The notes: a model not told the origin generated them from the letters alone. Positions 8,332-18,482 are shown, numbered from the stretch's first letter. The stretch is DNA of 64,000 nucleotides from Paucidesulfovibrio gracilis DSM 16080 (GCF_900167125.1 NZ_FUYC01000001.1:1-64000); one strand, 5' to 3'. Translations and numbers: made by a program.

Positions 8332-8347
8332 GGGCATACCCTTTCGT

Positions 8348-8353
8348 AGTATA
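8348..8353 (-). promoter_or_regulatory. Possible -10 box of a hisB promoter
   Basis: TATACT on the minus strand lies 17-22 nt upstream of the hisB ATG and downstream of the tatC terminator, where a new promoter is needed. The -35 side is poor, so this is only a candidate. Confidence 0.3.
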
Positions 8354-8406
8354 GGAGAACCGGAAAAAAGGGAACCTCCCGATTTCCAGGTTTTTCTTCC
8401 TCCGAG

Positions 8407-8435
8407 AAAAACAGGAGCAGGCATCTCCCGCTCCT
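8407..8435 (-). terminator. Terminator after tatC
   Basis: On the minus strand AGGAGC and GCTCCT form a GC-rich stem followed by GTTTTTCT. It lies 20-50 nt past the tatC stop and separates the tatBC unit from hisB. Confidence 0.65.
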
Positions 8436-8455
8436 ATTTCCCCGAAGAGGCCAAG

Positions 8456-9532
8456 CTACGCGCTTTCCTGTTTCTCGGTCTTTTCTTCGGCTGCATCCTC
8501 GGTGGCTACCTCGGGTGCCTCCTGGTCCTCGGCATCCTTTTTCTTGCGCTTGCCGAACACAAACGCGACCCACACGCCCACTTCATACAAAATGACCAGC
8601 GGACCAGCCATGAGCGATTGGGTAAAAGGATCCGGCGGCGTAAGCACGGCGGCCAGTACAAAGGCGATCAAAATCGCATACTTTTGGTTGCGGCGCAGTC
8701 CCTTGTGCGTCACCAGACCGATGCGCGCCAGGAAGAAAATGAAGATGGGCAGCTCAAAAACCAACCCGAATGCGATCAGGAGTCGTAGCGAGAAGCCAAG
8801 ATATTCCGAGAGCTTCGGCGTAAAGGAAATCATATCCGAAGCGTAGCTGGCAAAGAATTCATACCCGAACGGAAACACGACGAAATAGCCGAACAAGCCG
8901 CCCGCCACAAAGAATATGGCGGAAATCATCGCAACCGGAACGATCCAGCGCCGTTCATGGGAATACAGCCCTGGAGCCACAAAACCCCAAATCTGATAAA
9001 ACAGGAACGGACTCATGAGGAAGAATCCGGCTACCAACCCCACCTTCACATGGGCAAAAAATGCCTCCGGCGGATAGGTGTAGATGAACTGCCCCTGATG
9101 CATGACCACCTTGACCATGGACTGCTGCAACGAATCAAAAAACGTTGGAAGCTGATCCATGTAGGGGAAGTCCGTTCCTTGGAGTCCCTGAGTGACAGCC
9201 TGCTGAAACTTTTCAAAAAAGTCCTGTGGCAGGACGGACTTGTGCTCCGTGACCTTGGTCAACGCCTTGGTCATGGGGTCCATCAAGATGCGGAACATCT
9301 GTTCGGCGAAAGGATAGCAAATGAGGAAACCGACCCCAATACCAATGAAGCATCGCACCACTCGCTTACGTAGCTCCAGCAGATGCTGCATCAGTGTCAT
9401 GCGGCCGTCATTTTCTTCCTCCTCCGCAGCCTCGTCCAAGCCGGGATCCTCCAGGTTAGGATCCCCAGCCGGAGCGGCATCCTCTTGCGCGGTCACAGGC
9501 AATTCTTCAGGCTTGCCGTTCTCCGTGGTCAT
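8456..9532 (-). CDS. tatC: Twin-arginine translocase subunit TatC
   Basis: TatC is the polytopic receptor that binds twin-arginine signal peptides. The 358-aa product has six membrane segments and family motifs (LLELRKRVVRCF, FFAHVKVGLVAGFFLMSPF, FQIWGFVAPGLYSHERR-like, FGLVFELPIFIFFLARIG). It is longer than the usual 240-260 aa for three reasons: an acidic N-terminal extension of about 45 residues, an enlarged first periplasmic loop of about 60 residues after the first membrane segment (roughly 80-145), and a charged C-terminal tail. The start ATG overlaps the tatB stop (ATGA) and has GGGAGGAGG upstream. In a sulfate reducer this pathway exports cofactor-loaded enzymes such as hydrogenases and formate dehydrogenases (known of the group, inferred here). 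Confidence 0.95.
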   Translation of the reverse strand: MTTENGKPEELPVTAQEDAAPAGDPNLEDPGLDEAAEEEENDGRMTLMQHLLELRKRVVRCFIGIGVGFLICYPFAEQMFRILMDPMTKALTKVTEHKSVLPQDFFEKFQQAVTQGLQGTDFPYMDQLPTFFDSLQQSMVKVVMHQGQFIYTYPPEAFFAHVKVGLVAGFFLMSPFLFYQIWGFVAPGLYSHERRWIVPVAMISAIFFVAGGLFGYFVVFPFGYEFFASYASDMISFTPKLSEYLGFSLRLLIAFGLVFELPIFIFFLARIGLVTHKGLRRNQKYAILIAFVLAAVLTPPDPFTQSLMAGPLVILYEVGVWVAFVFGKRKKKDAEDQEAPEVATEDAAEEKTEKQESA

Positions 9533-9918
9533 GCCGCGCCTCCTCCCTTGGCCGTCTCACCATCCACCGAGGCGGACGTGGCCGGAGAAGCGTCGGATTC
9601 GTTCTTGGAAGCCATGGAACCGTCTTCCTTTGCGGCGTCTTCGGTTTCGGACTTGCCGCCGTTTTCGAGCACGGCTTCCGCCTTTTCCCGAGCCGCGCTT
9701 TTCGCCGCTTCCTTTACTTCCTGTTCCTGTTTTTTAATCTCATCCTCGGCCTGTTTGACCTCGTTATCCAGTGTCTCCTTGACATCCTGGCCAACGCGTT
9801 TGAATTCCGCGAGCCCCTTTCCCAGGGTTCGCATCATTTCAGGCAGTTTTTGCGGTCCAATGACGACGAGCGCCACAACGATGATGATTACCAGTTCCGT
9901 CGAGCCGATGCCGAACAT
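9529..9918 (-). CDS. tatB: Sec-independent translocase subunit TatB (TatA/B family)
   Basis: A 129-aa single-span protein: a short N-terminal membrane helix (FGIGSTELVIIIVVALVVIG), the hinge PQKLPEMMRTLGKGLAEF and a long charged amphipathic and coiled region rich in Glu, Lys and Gln. The Glu in STEL and the VIGPQKLP hinge favour TatB over TatA. A dual TatA/TatB role cannot be excluded from sequence. It is coupled to tatC by an ATGA overlap and lies 42 nt after guaA. Confidence 0.9.
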   Translation of the reverse strand: MFGIGSTELVIIIVVALVVIGPQKLPEMMRTLGKGLAEFKRVGQDVKETLDNEVKQAEDEIKKQEQEVKEAAKSAAREKAEAVLENGGKSETEDAAKEDGSMASKNESDASPATSASVDGETAKGGGAA

Positions 9919-9960
9919 GCCGTTTCCCGTCCTGTCCCGTTAGTCGTGCCGCCGTGCCGC

Positions 9961-11499
9961 CTACTCCCACTCAATGGTGCTCGGCGGCTTGGAGGAAATG
10001 TCCAGGACCACCCTGTTCACTCCCTTGACTTCATTAATTATGCGATTGGAAATACGCGCCAGAAGCTCAGAAGGCAAGCGCGACCAATCCGCGGTCATGG
10101 CATCCACGCTATCCACGATGCGTAGCGCGATGACGTGTTCATAGGTGCGGTCGTCACCCATAACCCCCACGGTCTTGAGCGGCAACAGCACGGCAAAGCC
10201 TTGCCATACCTTGCGATACCAGTCAGAGGCAAGCAACTCGTTCTGCACGATGCGGTCGGCAAGGCGCAAGATTTCCAGCCGCTCCCGGGTAATGGCTCCA
10301 ACTACGCGAATGGACAGCCCAGGGCCGGGGAAGGGATGCCGCCAGATGATATGTTCCGGCATGCCCAATTCATACGCGGCGCGGCGCACCTCGTCCTTGA
10401 ACAGCTCACGCAGGGGTTCCACCAGCTTGAGGTTCATTTTTTCCGGCAGCCCCCCCACGTTGTGATGGCTTTTGATCACCGCCGACGGTCCCTTAAAGGA
10501 TTCGGACTCGATCACGTCCGGGTAGAGCGTACCCTGTCCCAGGAACTTCACACCATCAATGGCCTTGGCCTCGCGGTCAAAGACTTCAATGAAGGTATGC
10601 CCGATGATCTTTCGCTTTTTCTCTGGATCGGTGACCCCGTCGAGCTTGTCCAGGAACTCATCGGCCGCATCCACACACTTTACGTTCAGTTCAAAGTGCT
10701 CCTCCAGAAAGCCGATGACCTCCTGCCGCTCACCCATGCGCAGCAATCCGTTATCCACGAAAATGCAATGCAGGTTGTGGCCGATGGCCTTGTGCAGGAG
10801 CACCGCGGCCACAGTGGAGTCGATGCCGCCGGAGAGACCAAGCACCACTTTGGCATCACCGATCGTGTCAGCTAATTCCTTGATCGTATTCTCCACAAAA
10901 GAGGCCATGGACCACGTGGGGTTGAGTCCGGCCACCTTGAAGAGAAAGTTCTGCAAGACCAAGGCGCCGTCCTGCGTATGCGCCACCTCGGGGTGGAACT
11001 GTAATGCATAGATGCGCTTGCCCGGGTGTCCCATGGCAGCAAATGGAATGGATTCGGTCCGGCCCATGATCTCGAAGTCCGGCGGGATGGCTTCCACCCG
11101 ATCCCCGTGGGACATCCATACGGTCATGGAATCCGACTCCTCAACGCCCTCAAACAGCGGACAATCGTTCATGGCCTGAAATTCAGCGCGGCCGTATTCC
11201 CGTTCGGACGAGGCCACGACCTTGCCGCCCAGATTGTGGGACAACAGCTGCATGCCGTAGCAAATCCCAAGGATGGGAATCCCCCATTCCAGATAGGCAG
11301 AATCCAGAGCCGGGGAAGCCGGATCCAGCACGCTGGACGGCCCGCCCGAGAGGATCAGCGCCTGCGGATTCAACGCCTTGACCTTTTCCGGGTCCGCAGT
11401 GCAGGGGTGGATCTCGGAATACACGCCCGCCTCCCGAACACGCCGGGCAATGAGCTGGGTAAACTGGGATCCGAAGTCAAGGATGACGACCTTATCCAT
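9961..11499 (-). CDS. guaA: GMP synthase (glutamine-hydrolysing)
   Basis: Converts XMP to GMP using ATP and glutamine. The 512-aa product has a class I amidotransferase domain ([18 protein letters not shown], active-site GICYGMQLL, later FHPEV), then the ATP-pyrophosphatase loop [17 protein letters not shown] and the C-terminal dimerisation domain ending in [10 protein letters not shown] set the start at ATG 11499, with AGGAGA upstream; the open frame continues 30 codons further but without a ribosome site. It lies 130 nt downstream of guaB, with a hairpin between. Confidence 0.98.
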   Translation of the reverse strand: MDKVVILDFGSQFTQLIARRVREAGVYSEIHPCTADPEKVKALNPQALILSGGPSSVLDPASPALDSAYLEWGIPILGICYGMQLLSHNLGGKVVASSEREYGRAEFQAMNDCPLFEGVEESDSMTVWMSHGDRVEAIPPDFEIMGRTESIPFAAMGHPGKRIYALQFHPEVAHTQDGALVLQNFLFKVAGLNPTWSMASFVENTIKELADTIGDAKVVLGLSGGIDSTVAAVLLHKAIGHNLHCIFVDNGLLRMGERQEVIGFLEEHFELNVKCVDAADEFLDKLDGVTDPEKKRKIIGHTFIEVFDREAKAIDGVKFLGQGTLYPDVIESESFKGPSAVIKSHHNVGGLPEKMNLKLVEPLRELFKDEVRRAAYELGMPEHIIWRHPFPGPGLSIRVVGAITRERLEILRLADRIVQNELLASDWYRKVWQGFAVLLPLKTVGVMGDDRTYEHVIALRIVDSVDAMTADWSRLPSELLARISNRIINEVKGVNRVVLDISSKPPSTIEWE

Positions 11500-11569
11500 A
11501 CAATTCTCCTGAAGAGCGGTTCGCGACCCCGGGGCCACCGTCACCGCCTGTGCCGAAGCACCTTGTTGT

Positions 11570-11596
11570 CCCGGCCTCGACGAGATCAAGGCCGGG
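11570..11596. repeat. Hairpin between guaB and guaA
   Basis: CCCGGCCT and AGGCCGGG form a perfect 8-bp stem with an 11-nt loop. No U-run follows on the minus strand, so it is more likely a processing or stability element, or a weak attenuator, than a terminator. Confidence 0.5.
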
Positions 11597-11629
11597 GTTG
11601 TTGTCTTGCTGTCTTTCGTACCGCCGGAC

Positions 11630-13087
11630 CTAGTTGGAATCCACCCGATAGTTGGGGGCTTCCTTGGTGATGGTCACGTCATGCACGTGGGACTCCCGCA
11701 GTCCGGCCATGGAAATCTGTACGAACTGCGCATCTTTCTGGAGCGCCTTGATGGTGGCGCAACCGGTGTAGCCCATGCCCGAACGCAGCCCGCCGATGAG
11801 CTGGTGGACGGAGTCGGCCACACGGCCCCGATAGGGAACCTTGCCCACAATGCCTTCCGGCACGAGCTTCTTGGACTTTTCCTGGAAATAACGGTCCGAG
11901 CTGCCCCGTTTCATGGCGTCAATGGACCCCATGCCACGATACGTCTTATAGGTCCGTCCCTGGTAGAGCACGGTTTCGCCCGGCGACTCTTCGGTCCCGG
12001 CCAGAAGCGACCCCATCATCACGGAGTCCGCGCCCGAAGCAATGGCCTTGACCACGTCGCCGGAAAATTTTACGCCGCCGTCCGCAATCATGCATTTATC
12101 TTCTTCGTGGGCCGCCCGGGAGCACTCCATCACGGCCGTGACCTGGGGAACCCCCACGCCCGCCACAATACGCGTGGTGCAGATGGAACCGGGACCAATG
12201 CCGACCTTGACCGTATCCACGCCCGCTTCGATCAACGCCTTGGTACCGTCGTAGGTGGCCACGTTGCCGCCCACAATCTGCGCCTTGGGGAAGGCGCTGC
12301 GCAGGGCGCGCACGGAATCGAGAATATTCTTGGAATGGCCGTGGGCCGAATCCAGAACCAGGAAGTCGGCACCGGCTCGCAGCAGTGCCTCGGCCCGCTC
12401 CAGTCCGCTCTCCCCAACGCCGATGGCCGCGCCCACCCGTAGACGGCCCAGGTCGTCCTTGCAGGCGTTGGGATATTTTTTGACCTTTTCAATGTCCTTG
12501 ATGGTGATCAATCCCTTGAGCGTATTTTCGTCATCCACCACCAGCAATTTTTCAATGCGATGCTGGTGCAGATACCGTTTGGCCTCTTCCGGGGCAATAC
12601 CCACGGGAACGGTAACGAGGTTGCGGCTGGTCATCAGCTCGGATACCCGCGTCTCCCGATCTTTCACGAACCGGATGTCCCGGTTGGTGATGATCCCCAC
12701 CAAATGCTCACCCTTGACAACGGGCAAGCCGGAAATACGGTATTCGGTCATGATGTCCAGCACCTTGCCCAGGCTGTCGTCCGGATGCACGGTAATGGGG
12801 TCGATGATCATGCCGGATTCCGACTTTTTGACCTTGTCCACTTCCACGCACTGCTCACGCACGGAAAGATTCTTGTGAACAACGCCCACGCCGCCGTGTC
12901 TGGCCATGGAAATGGCCATGCGAGCTTCGGTGACCGTATCCATGGCCGCCGAAAGGAGCGGAATGTTCAGCCGGATGTCCGGCGTCAGATAAGTGGAGAC
13001 GTCCACGGCGTCCGGGGTGGTCTCGGAGTACCCCGGAAGCAGCAGCACGTCGTCAAACGTCAGGGCTTTGATCACAGTCTTTTCCAT
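11630..13087 (-). CDS. guaB: IMP dehydrogenase
   Basis: Oxidises IMP to XMP, the first committed step to GMP. The 485-aa product has the barrel start [15 protein letters not shown], a CBS pair inserted at about residues 90-205 ([25 protein letters not shown]), the substrate loop with catalytic Cys ([17 protein letters not shown]) and the flap [18 protein letters not shown] chose the ATG at 13087 ([10 protein letters not shown]); the frame extends 15 codons upstream without a good ribosome site. It starts about 40 nt after livF, so it may receive read-through from the liv operon, and it precedes guaA. Confidence 0.98.
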   Translation of the reverse strand: MEKTVIKALTFDDVLLLPGYSETTPDAVDVSTYLTPDIRLNIPLLSAAMDTVTEARMAISMARHGGVGVVHKNLSVREQCVEVDKVKKSESGMIIDPITVHPDDSLGKVLDIMTEYRISGLPVVKGEHLVGIITNRDIRFVKDRETRVSELMTSRNLVTVPVGIAPEEAKRYLHQHRIEKLLVVDDENTLKGLITIKDIEKVKKYPNACKDDLGRLRVGAAIGVGESGLERAEALLRAGADFLVLDSAHGHSKNILDSVRALRSAFPKAQIVGGNVATYDGTKALIEAGVDTVKVGIGPGSICTTRIVAGVGVPQVTAVMECSRAAHEEDKCMIADGGVKFSGDVVKAIASGADSVMMGSLLAGTEESPGETVLYQGRTYKTYRGMGSIDAMKRGSSDRYFQEKSKKLVPEGIVGKVPYRGRVADSVHQLIGGLRSGMGYTGCATIKALQKDAQFVQISMAGLRESHVHDVTITKEAPNYRVDSN

Positions 13088-13128
13088 TGAAAACCTCGCT
13101 AGCGCGATATTGGTTGTTATTCCTATGT

Positions 13129-13848
13129 TCAAAGGCCGAGATAGGCCTTTTTCACACTATCGTCCGCAAGGAGGGTTGCACAGTCGTCTTCCATGGTGAT
13201 GACCCCGTTTTCCATCACATATCCGCGATGTCCGATTTTCAGGGCCAGGTTGGCGTTCTGCTCCACCAAAAAGATGGTGGTACCCTCCTCCTTGTTGATC
13301 TGCACGATGATATCAAAAATCTGCCGAACCACCAATGGGGCGAGTCCCATGGACGGTTCATCCAGCAGCAGCAGCTTGGGGCGGGCCATGAGCGCTCGGC
13401 CGATGGCCAGCATCTGCTGCTCTCCGCCGGAAAGCGTGCCGCCCGCCTGCCGACGACGCTCGGCAAGAATGGGGAACAGTTCGAAAACCCGCTCCATATC
13501 CTGACGGATGCCGTTTCTGTCGTTGCGCAGGAATGCACCCATGTCCAGATTTTCCGTGACAGTCAAGCCCGGAAAGATCAGGCGACCCTCCGGCACCTGA
13601 CAAATGCCCTGGGCAACAATGGCCTCGGCCGAAGTACGGGTGATGTCCCGCCCCTGGAAAAACACCTGCCCTTTCCGTGGCGGCGTGACCCCGCAAATGG
13701 ACATGAGCGTGGTGCTCTTCCCCGCGCCGTTGGCCCCGATCAGGGTGATGATCTCCCCTTCATTGATGGAGATATCCACTCCATAAAGCGCCTGGATTTT
13801 GCCGTAATATGTGTCGATGGACCGCAATTCGAGTATGGGGCTAGTCAT
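13129..13848 (-). CDS. livF: Branched-chain amino acid ABC transporter ATP-binding protein LivF
   Basis: One of the two ATPases of a HAAT-type branched-chain amino acid importer. The 239-aa product has Walker [13 protein letters not shown], the ABC signature [16 protein letters not shown], Walker [14 protein letters not shown] and the His switch, plus the LivF-type ending. The ATG at 13848 has GGAGG upstream and lies within the end of livG (8-nt overlap); an earlier in-frame start five codons upstream is less likely. It is the last gene of livKHMGF. Confidence 0.96.
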   Translation of the reverse strand: MTSPILELRSIDTYYGKIQALYGVDISINEGEIITLIGANGAGKSTTLMSICGVTPPRKGQVFFQGRDITRTSAEAIVAQGICQVPEGRLIFPGLTVTENLDMGAFLRNDRNGIRQDMERVFELFPILAERRRQAGGTLSGGEQQMLAIGRALMARPKLLLLDEPSMGLAPLVVRQIFDIIVQINKEEGTTIFLVEQNANLALKIGHRGYVMENGVITMEDDCATLLADDSVKKAYLGL

Positions 13849-14632
13849 CGGCGTCCTCCCCAAGGTAGGCTTTGATCACTTCCGGATTCTTACTCACTTC
13901 CTCGGGGGATCCCGCAGCGATACGCTGTCCGTAATCCATGACATAGATCCGGTCGGAAACGCTCATGACCATTTTCATATCATGCTCAATGAGCAATACG
14001 GCAATGTGGTACGTTTCGCGGATGTGGTCGATCAGATCCTTAAGCCGCCGGGTTTCCTGCGGGTTCATTCCCGCTGCCGGTTCGTCCAGGAGCAGCAGGA
14101 ACGGCTCCGTAGCCATGGCCCGGGCAATCTCCAGCCGCCTCTGCGCACCGTAGGGCAGGTTGGTAGCCAACTCATTGGCCCAGCGTTCCAACCCCACGAG
14201 TTCAAGCATTTCGTAACTGCGACTGATGACCTCATCCTCCTGACGTCGCGTATGTCCGTCACGCAATACAGCGCCGAGGATGGAGGAACGGTTGCGGCAA
14301 TGCCGCCCGATCATAACATTTTCAAGCACGGTCATGGACGGGAACAAACGGATGTTCTGGAACGTCCTGGCCATGCCCAATTCTGTAACGTGGTTGGGTT
14401 TGCGTCCGTTGATCCGCACCCGGTTCTCCCCATCGGGCAGAACGTGAATATCCCCCTCCGTGGGGGCATAAATGCCGGTAATGCAGTTAAAGAACGTGGT
14501 TTTGCCCGCACCGTTGGGACCGATCAGCGCTGCGATCTCTCCCTGGCGCACTTCCAGATCAACCTTATTCAAAGCGCGCAGCCCGCCGAAGTCCATGCAC
14601 AGGCCGCGCACGTCAAGGGCCGGTTTATTCAT
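13841..14632 (-). CDS. livG: Branched-chain amino acid ABC transporter ATP-binding protein LivG
   Basis: The second ATPase of the importer, 263 aa. Walker A is GPNGAGKTTFFNCITG; the LivG-type insertion follows (VTELGMARTFQNIRLF, then MTVLENVMIG). The signature region is NLPYGAQRRLEIARAMA, which replaces LSGGQ as is usual in LivG, and Walker B is LLLLDEPAAGMNPQE. It overlaps livM at its start and livF at its end by 8 nt each, so the genes are tightly coupled. Confidence 0.97.
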   Translation of the reverse strand: MNKPALDVRGLCMDFGGLRALNKVDLEVRQGEIAALIGPNGAGKTTFFNCITGIYAPTEGDIHVLPDGENRVRINGRKPNHVTELGMARTFQNIRLFPSMTVLENVMIGRHCRNRSSILGAVLRDGHTRRQEDEVISRSYEMLELVGLERWANELATNLPYGAQRRLEIARAMATEPFLLLLDEPAAGMNPQETRRLKDLIDHIRETYHIAVLLIEHDMKMVMSVSDRIYVMDYGQRIAAGSPEEVSKNPEVIKAYLGEDADD

Positions 14633-16106
14633 GGGCGCTCACCGCCTTTGCTTTGTCGTATTGATAAACCTTGCGTCGCGCACTCACCAACCCCTGCGGA
14701 CGGAAGACCATGACCATGACCATGAACGCGCCGAACGCGAGCATGCGGTACTCTTCCACGCCACGCAGCCATTCCGGCACCAGGATGAGCACCAGCGCCC
14801 CCGTGATGACGCCCGGGATGGATCCCATGCCACCCACCACGACGATGGAAAGAATGATGATGGATTCCATGAGAGTGAAGCTCATGGGGTTGATGAAGGT
14901 GGTCTTGGCCGCAAAGACGACACCCACAAGACCGGCCCAGGTCGCGCCCAGGGCAAAAGCCGCGAGCTTGGTCTTGGTCTTGTCGATTCCCATGGCCTGA
15001 CAAGCTATCTCATCTTCTTTGAGAGCGAGCCAAGCCCGGCCGATGCGTGAATTTTTCAACCGCGTGACCACAAAAATGGTCAGCAGCAATAGCCCGAGCA
15101 TGATGTAATACATATACTCGGTGGCCTGCATGATGCTGAGATCCGTGACAAACGGCGGGCGGTCGATGTTGGAGATGCCCGATGGACCGTGTGTAAAACT
15201 GGACCAGTTTTCCAGCACCAGACGGATGATTTCCCCGAATCCCAACGTCACGATGGCCAGATAGTCCCCGCGCAGACGAAGCACGGGATAGCCCAGCAAC
15301 AGACCGCAGACCGCTCCCAGGACCATGCCGATGGGCAACACATACCAAAAACTCAGACCGAAATGGTGGTTCAGCAAGGCATAGGCATAGGCACCCACTG
15401 CGTAAAAGGCCACGAACCCGAGATCCAGCAATCCGGCCAGGCCGATCACGATGTTCAGCCCCAGCCCCAGCACGATCCAAATCATGAAGTTGACCATGAT
15501 GTTGGTCTGATAAAATTCCACCATTTGGGGATAACACGCGGCCAGGATCAGAATCAGCAAATAAAGCGGTCGCATGGCCTTCTGGTTTTCCAGCATGACC
15601 TGCATCAGGCTTGGCTGCTCCACACCGGGAATGGAAACCTTTTCTCCCCCCTTGCGGAACAGGGCAAAATATCCGCGCACCAGCAGGGACGGCGGAAACA
15701 AAATCATACAGGGCCAATCATGCCATTGGGGTTCGCGCTTCGCAGGACTGCGCAAATAATCCACCAACCAGAGCGGGGCCACCAGAAGCATGAGCACACG
15801 GTCCGCAGGATGCAGCGGCTTTTGTGTATTGCGGGTGGCAACCCATGCCAGCCAAAGCACGGGCAGGCAGACGAGTACGATCCAGGCGATCGTGTCCCGT
15901 TCCCGATCTTCCTTGCGCAACGTGCGCAGATGCCTCCAGGCATGCCAAATCCCCTGGAGCAGAAGCACCCCCAGACCGATGTACAGGGAGTTCATCCAGC
16001 GCCAGACGATGATATCGTTGATGGTGTCCACCTTGATCACAAGGATCGGAAAGGTCAGGAACACGAACCAGAGGCTGACAAGCAGCGCTCGAATGACTTC
16101 ACGCAT
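14625..16106 (-). CDS. livM: Branched-chain amino acid ABC transporter permease LivM
   Basis: One of the two membrane permeases. At 493 aa it is longer than most LivM proteins: about four extra N-terminal membrane segments (residues 1-165), including a soluble stretch, precede the core. The core has the family signatures GLGLNIVIGLAGLLDLGFVA, GDYLAIVTLGFGEIIRL and GRAWLALKEDEIACQAMGID, the last being the EAA-like loop contacting the ATPases. Overlaps livG and starts 9 nt after the livH stop. Confidence 0.95.
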   Translation of the reverse strand: MREVIRALLVSLWFVFLTFPILVIKVDTINDIIVWRWMNSLYIGLGVLLLQGIWHAWRHLRTLRKEDRERDTIAWIVLVCLPVLWLAWVATRNTQKPLHPADRVLMLLVAPLWLVDYLRSPAKREPQWHDWPCMILFPPSLLVRGYFALFRKGGEKVSIPGVEQPSLMQVMLENQKAMRPLYLLILILAACYPQMVEFYQTNIMVNFMIWIVLGLGLNIVIGLAGLLDLGFVAFYAVGAYAYALLNHHFGLSFWYVLPIGMVLGAVCGLLLGYPVLRLRGDYLAIVTLGFGEIIRLVLENWSSFTHGPSGISNIDRPPFVTDLSIMQATEYMYYIMLGLLLLTIFVVTRLKNSRIGRAWLALKEDEIACQAMGIDKTKTKLAAFALGATWAGLVGVVFAAKTTFINPMSFTLMESIIILSIVVVGGMGSIPGVITGALVLILVPEWLRGVEEYRMLAFGAFMVMVMVFRPQGLVSARRKVYQYDKAKAVSAHE

Positions 16107-16115
16107 ATCCGCCTC

Positions 16116-17018
16116 CTAGACCTTTTGGGTGGAATCCTTGCCCAGGATGCCCTCGGGCCGGAAAATGAGAATGAGCACCAGCAGAGCAAAGGCGAACACG
16201 TCCTCGTAGTCTGATGATACATAGCCAGTGGCGAACGCTTCAGTCCAGCCGAGGATGAGACCGCCGAGCATGGCACCGGGAACCGATCCGATACCGCCGA
16301 GCACGGCAGCGGTAAACGCCTTCACCCCGGCGATAAAGCCGAAGTAAAAGTTGATCTGCCCGATATGGGAAGCGATAAGCACACCACCCACCGCGGCCAG
16401 GGCCGAGCCGATGACAAACGTGGCGGAGATGACCTTGTCCACCTTGATGCCCACTAGCATGGCCATCTTCCGGTTCTGGGCCGTGGCGCGCATGGCCTTG
16501 CCCATACGGGTGTACTTGATGAAAAGCGTCAGCCCGACACAGACCAGGGCCGTGGACCCGATAATAAAGAGTTCCGAGGTGCTCACAAACGATTTAAGCG
16601 GACCCATGAACGCCAAATCCGGGGTGAGCTGGGGGAACGGCAAAAAGTCAGACGTCTGCGCCAGCAGCACATAGTTCTGCAAAAAGATGGACATACCGAT
16701 GGCAGAGATCAGCGGCGAAAGGCGCGGCGCATTACGCAGCGGTTTGTAGGCGATTTTTTCCACGGTGTAGCCGTAGGCGGCGGACCAGATAACCGCACAG
16801 GCCAAGGCTACAAACAGAATCCCGAGCATGGGGAATCCAAGGGTTCCCAGCACCCCGGCCACGATCAGGCCGGTAAAGGCGCCGATCATGTAGATTTCTC
16901 CGTGGGCGAAGTTGATCAGCTCAATGATGCCGTAGACCATGGTATAGCCTAAGGCGATGAGCGCGTAGATGCTGCCCCGGGTCAATCCCCCGAAAAAGAG
17001 TTCCAAGAAGTAATCCAT
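16116..17018 (-). CDS. livH: Branched-chain amino acid ABC transporter permease LivH
   Basis: The partner permease, 300 aa with about eight membrane segments. Family motifs include LTRGSIYALIALGYTMVYGI, ELINFAHGEIYMIGAF, the EAA-like GKAMRATAQNRKMAMLVGI, and GVKAFTAAVLGGIGSVPGAM. I chose the ATG at 17018 (MDYFLELFFGG), since the upstream open frame is not family-like. The Shine-Dalgarno site is weak (GGTTGG), and a hairpin sits between this gene and livK. Confidence 0.95.
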   Translation of the reverse strand: MDYFLELFFGGLTRGSIYALIALGYTMVYGIIELINFAHGEIYMIGAFTGLIVAGVLGTLGFPMLGILFVALACAVIWSAAYGYTVEKIAYKPLRNAPRLSPLISAIGMSIFLQNYVLLAQTSDFLPFPQLTPDLAFMGPLKSFVSTSELFIIGSTALVCVGLTLFIKYTRMGKAMRATAQNRKMAMLVGIKVDKVISATFVIGSALAAVGGVLIASHIGQINFYFGFIAGVKAFTAAVLGGIGSVPGAMLGGLILGWTEAFATGYVSSDYEDVFAFALLVLILIFRPEGILGKDSTQKV

Positions 17019-17084
17019 TGTACCAACCCGCTTGAAATAACAATACCAGGGAACAGGCCGCCGCCTGCCCCCTGGGACCAATCA

Positions 17085-17102
17085 GGGCGGCCTAAGCCGC
17101 CC
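17085..17102. repeat. livK-livH intercistronic hairpin
   Basis: GGGCGGC-CTAA-GCCGCCC is a perfect 7-bp stem with a 4-nt loop, 11 nt past the livK stop. No U-run follows. Such a hairpin would protect the upstream livK message and explain excess binding protein over permease (inference). Confidence 0.6.
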
Positions 17103-17113
17103 CGTTCCTTGTC

Positions 17114-18301
17114 CTACTGCAATTCGACGTACTCTCCGTCCTGAACCTGATACATGGAGAAGCCGACCCCTTCGGCGTCGCCCTTGGCGTCGAACTTGAT
17201 CTTGCCCACCGGCGTATCAACGTACTCGGTACGTAACGCGTTGACCACGGCGTCATAATCCGTGGAACCGGCCTTTTCGATGGCATTGAGCAATGCCAGG
17301 GCCGCGGAATAGGCTTCGTAGAAGAAAGCACCCGGCTCGGTGCCGTACTTGGCCTTATGCGCGTCCAACGCCACCTGATACAGGGGGTTGCCGGAAATGT
17401 CGCGCGGGCCGGAGGCGTACACGCCCTCAGCATACTCGCCAGCCACCTTGATGAAGGTATCGTCTTTCACGCCGTCATCAGAGATGAACGGAAGATCCAG
17501 ATCCTTTTTGCGCATCTGGGACACGATCTTGGAAGCTTCGGGATGGTAGCCACCAAAAATGACGCCATCTGCACCGGAATTCTTGATCTTCTGAACAACT
17601 GCGGAATAGTCCACCGCGCCGGGGGTCACGCCCTCAAAAAGCACGACGTTCATGTCCGGATCGGCTTCGACGAAATCGCGGGCAAAGGAGGCAAAGCCCT
17701 TGCCGTAGTCGCCCTTGTCATGAATCACGGCAATGGTGGTCAGGCCGATCTTTTTGGCAAAATCCACGCCAAGCTGCGCCTGAGCATCATCCGAGGCGAT
17801 GGTACGGAAAAAGTTCGGGTAATCCCCGCTCTGGGTCAGAGGCGGGTTGGTGGCGGAAGGCGACATGCACACGATGCGGGTTTCGGTATAAATCGGCAAA
17901 GCCGCCTTGGTTGCACCGGAGCAGATGTGTCCAAGCACCACATGCACGCCCTCGGAGAGCAGCTTGGTGGCGGCGTTAGTGGCCTTTTCCGGCTTGCATT
18001 CGTCATCCTGAGCCACGACCTTGACCATGCGTCCAAGCACACCGCCCTCGGCGTTGATCTTTTCGGCCACCAGCTCGGCAGCGTTCACCGTGGGCAGGCC
18101 ATAGGAGGCCAAGTCACCAGAATGCGCACCAGGCACGCCAAGGACAATCTCCCCGGCCGGTTCCGCAACGGTCTCTTCGGAAGCCGCTTCCTCGGTTCCC
18201 TGACCAGCGGCGGTCTCTTCTTTTTTCTGTTCACCGCAACCAACAGCCAGCGCAGCCACAATGAGCACGGCCAGCATGTTCAGCAACCACTTCATCTTCA
18301 T
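17114..18301 (-). CDS. livK: Branched-chain amino acid ABC transporter substrate-binding lipoprotein
   Basis: A 395-aa periplasmic-binding protein of the Leu/Ile/Val family (Peripla_BP_6). The N-terminus is a lipoprotein signal (lipobox AVGC, Cys22) followed by a Glu/Ala-rich linker of about 25 residues, so it is membrane-tethered. The mature domain opens with IVLGVPGAHSGDLASYGLP and has the hinge segments AVIHDKGDYGKGFA and GVIFGGYHPEASKIV. The true substrate could be another amino acid. It is the first gene of the liv operon, with GGAGGG ahead of its ATG and a likely sigma-70 promoter upstream. Confidence 0.95.
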   Translation of the reverse strand: MKMKWLLNMLAVLIVAALAVGCGEQKKEETAAGQGTEEAASEETVAEPAGEIVLGVPGAHSGDLASYGLPTVNAAELVAEKINAEGGVLGRMVKVVAQDDECKPEKATNAATKLLSEGVHVVLGHICSGATKAALPIYTETRIVCMSPSATNPPLTQSGDYPNFFRTIASDDAQAQLGVDFAKKIGLTTIAVIHDKGDYGKGFASFARDFVEADPDMNVVLFEGVTPGAVDYSAVVQKIKNSGADGVIFGGYHPEASKIVSQMRKKDLDLPFISDDGVKDDTFIKVAGEYAEGVYASGPRDISGNPLYQVALDAHKAKYGTEPGAFFYEAYSAALALLNAIEKAGSTDYDAVVNALRTEYVDTPVGKIKFDAKGDAEGVGFSMYQVQDGEYVELQ

Positions 18302-18425
18302 AGAATTGTCCCTCCTGACGCTCTTCAGGCGCTAAAGGTGTACGAAACACGGACCTCAATCTATTGTCGGATACCTCCAGGAAACTTCGGCGGACGCAAC
18401 CCGCCGACTTCTTGGGAAGTGGGCT

Positions 18426-18455
18426 AATCTAGGTATATTCCCTACGACTTGTCAA
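18426..18455 (-). promoter_or_regulatory. Probable sigma-70 promoter of the liv operon
   Basis: On the minus strand TTGACA is followed after 18 nt by TAGATT, giving a start near 18419 and a leader of about 118 nt before livK. Confidence 0.5.
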
Positions 18456-18461
18456 CAACGA

Positions 18462-18481
18462 GAACCCCGCAGCTCCGGGGC
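18462..18481 (-). terminator. Weak hairpin after the ccm operon
   Basis: CCCCG and CGGGG arms with a 6-nt loop, followed by TTCTCGTTG on the minus strand. It lies directly past the stop of the last ccm gene, but stem and U-run are both poor. Confidence 0.35.
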
Positions 18482-18482
18482 T

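Noticed and set aside
8332-8424. N-terminal extension of hisB
   Set aside because: It would overlap the tatC terminator, lacks a ribosome site and is absent from the enzyme family's usual length.
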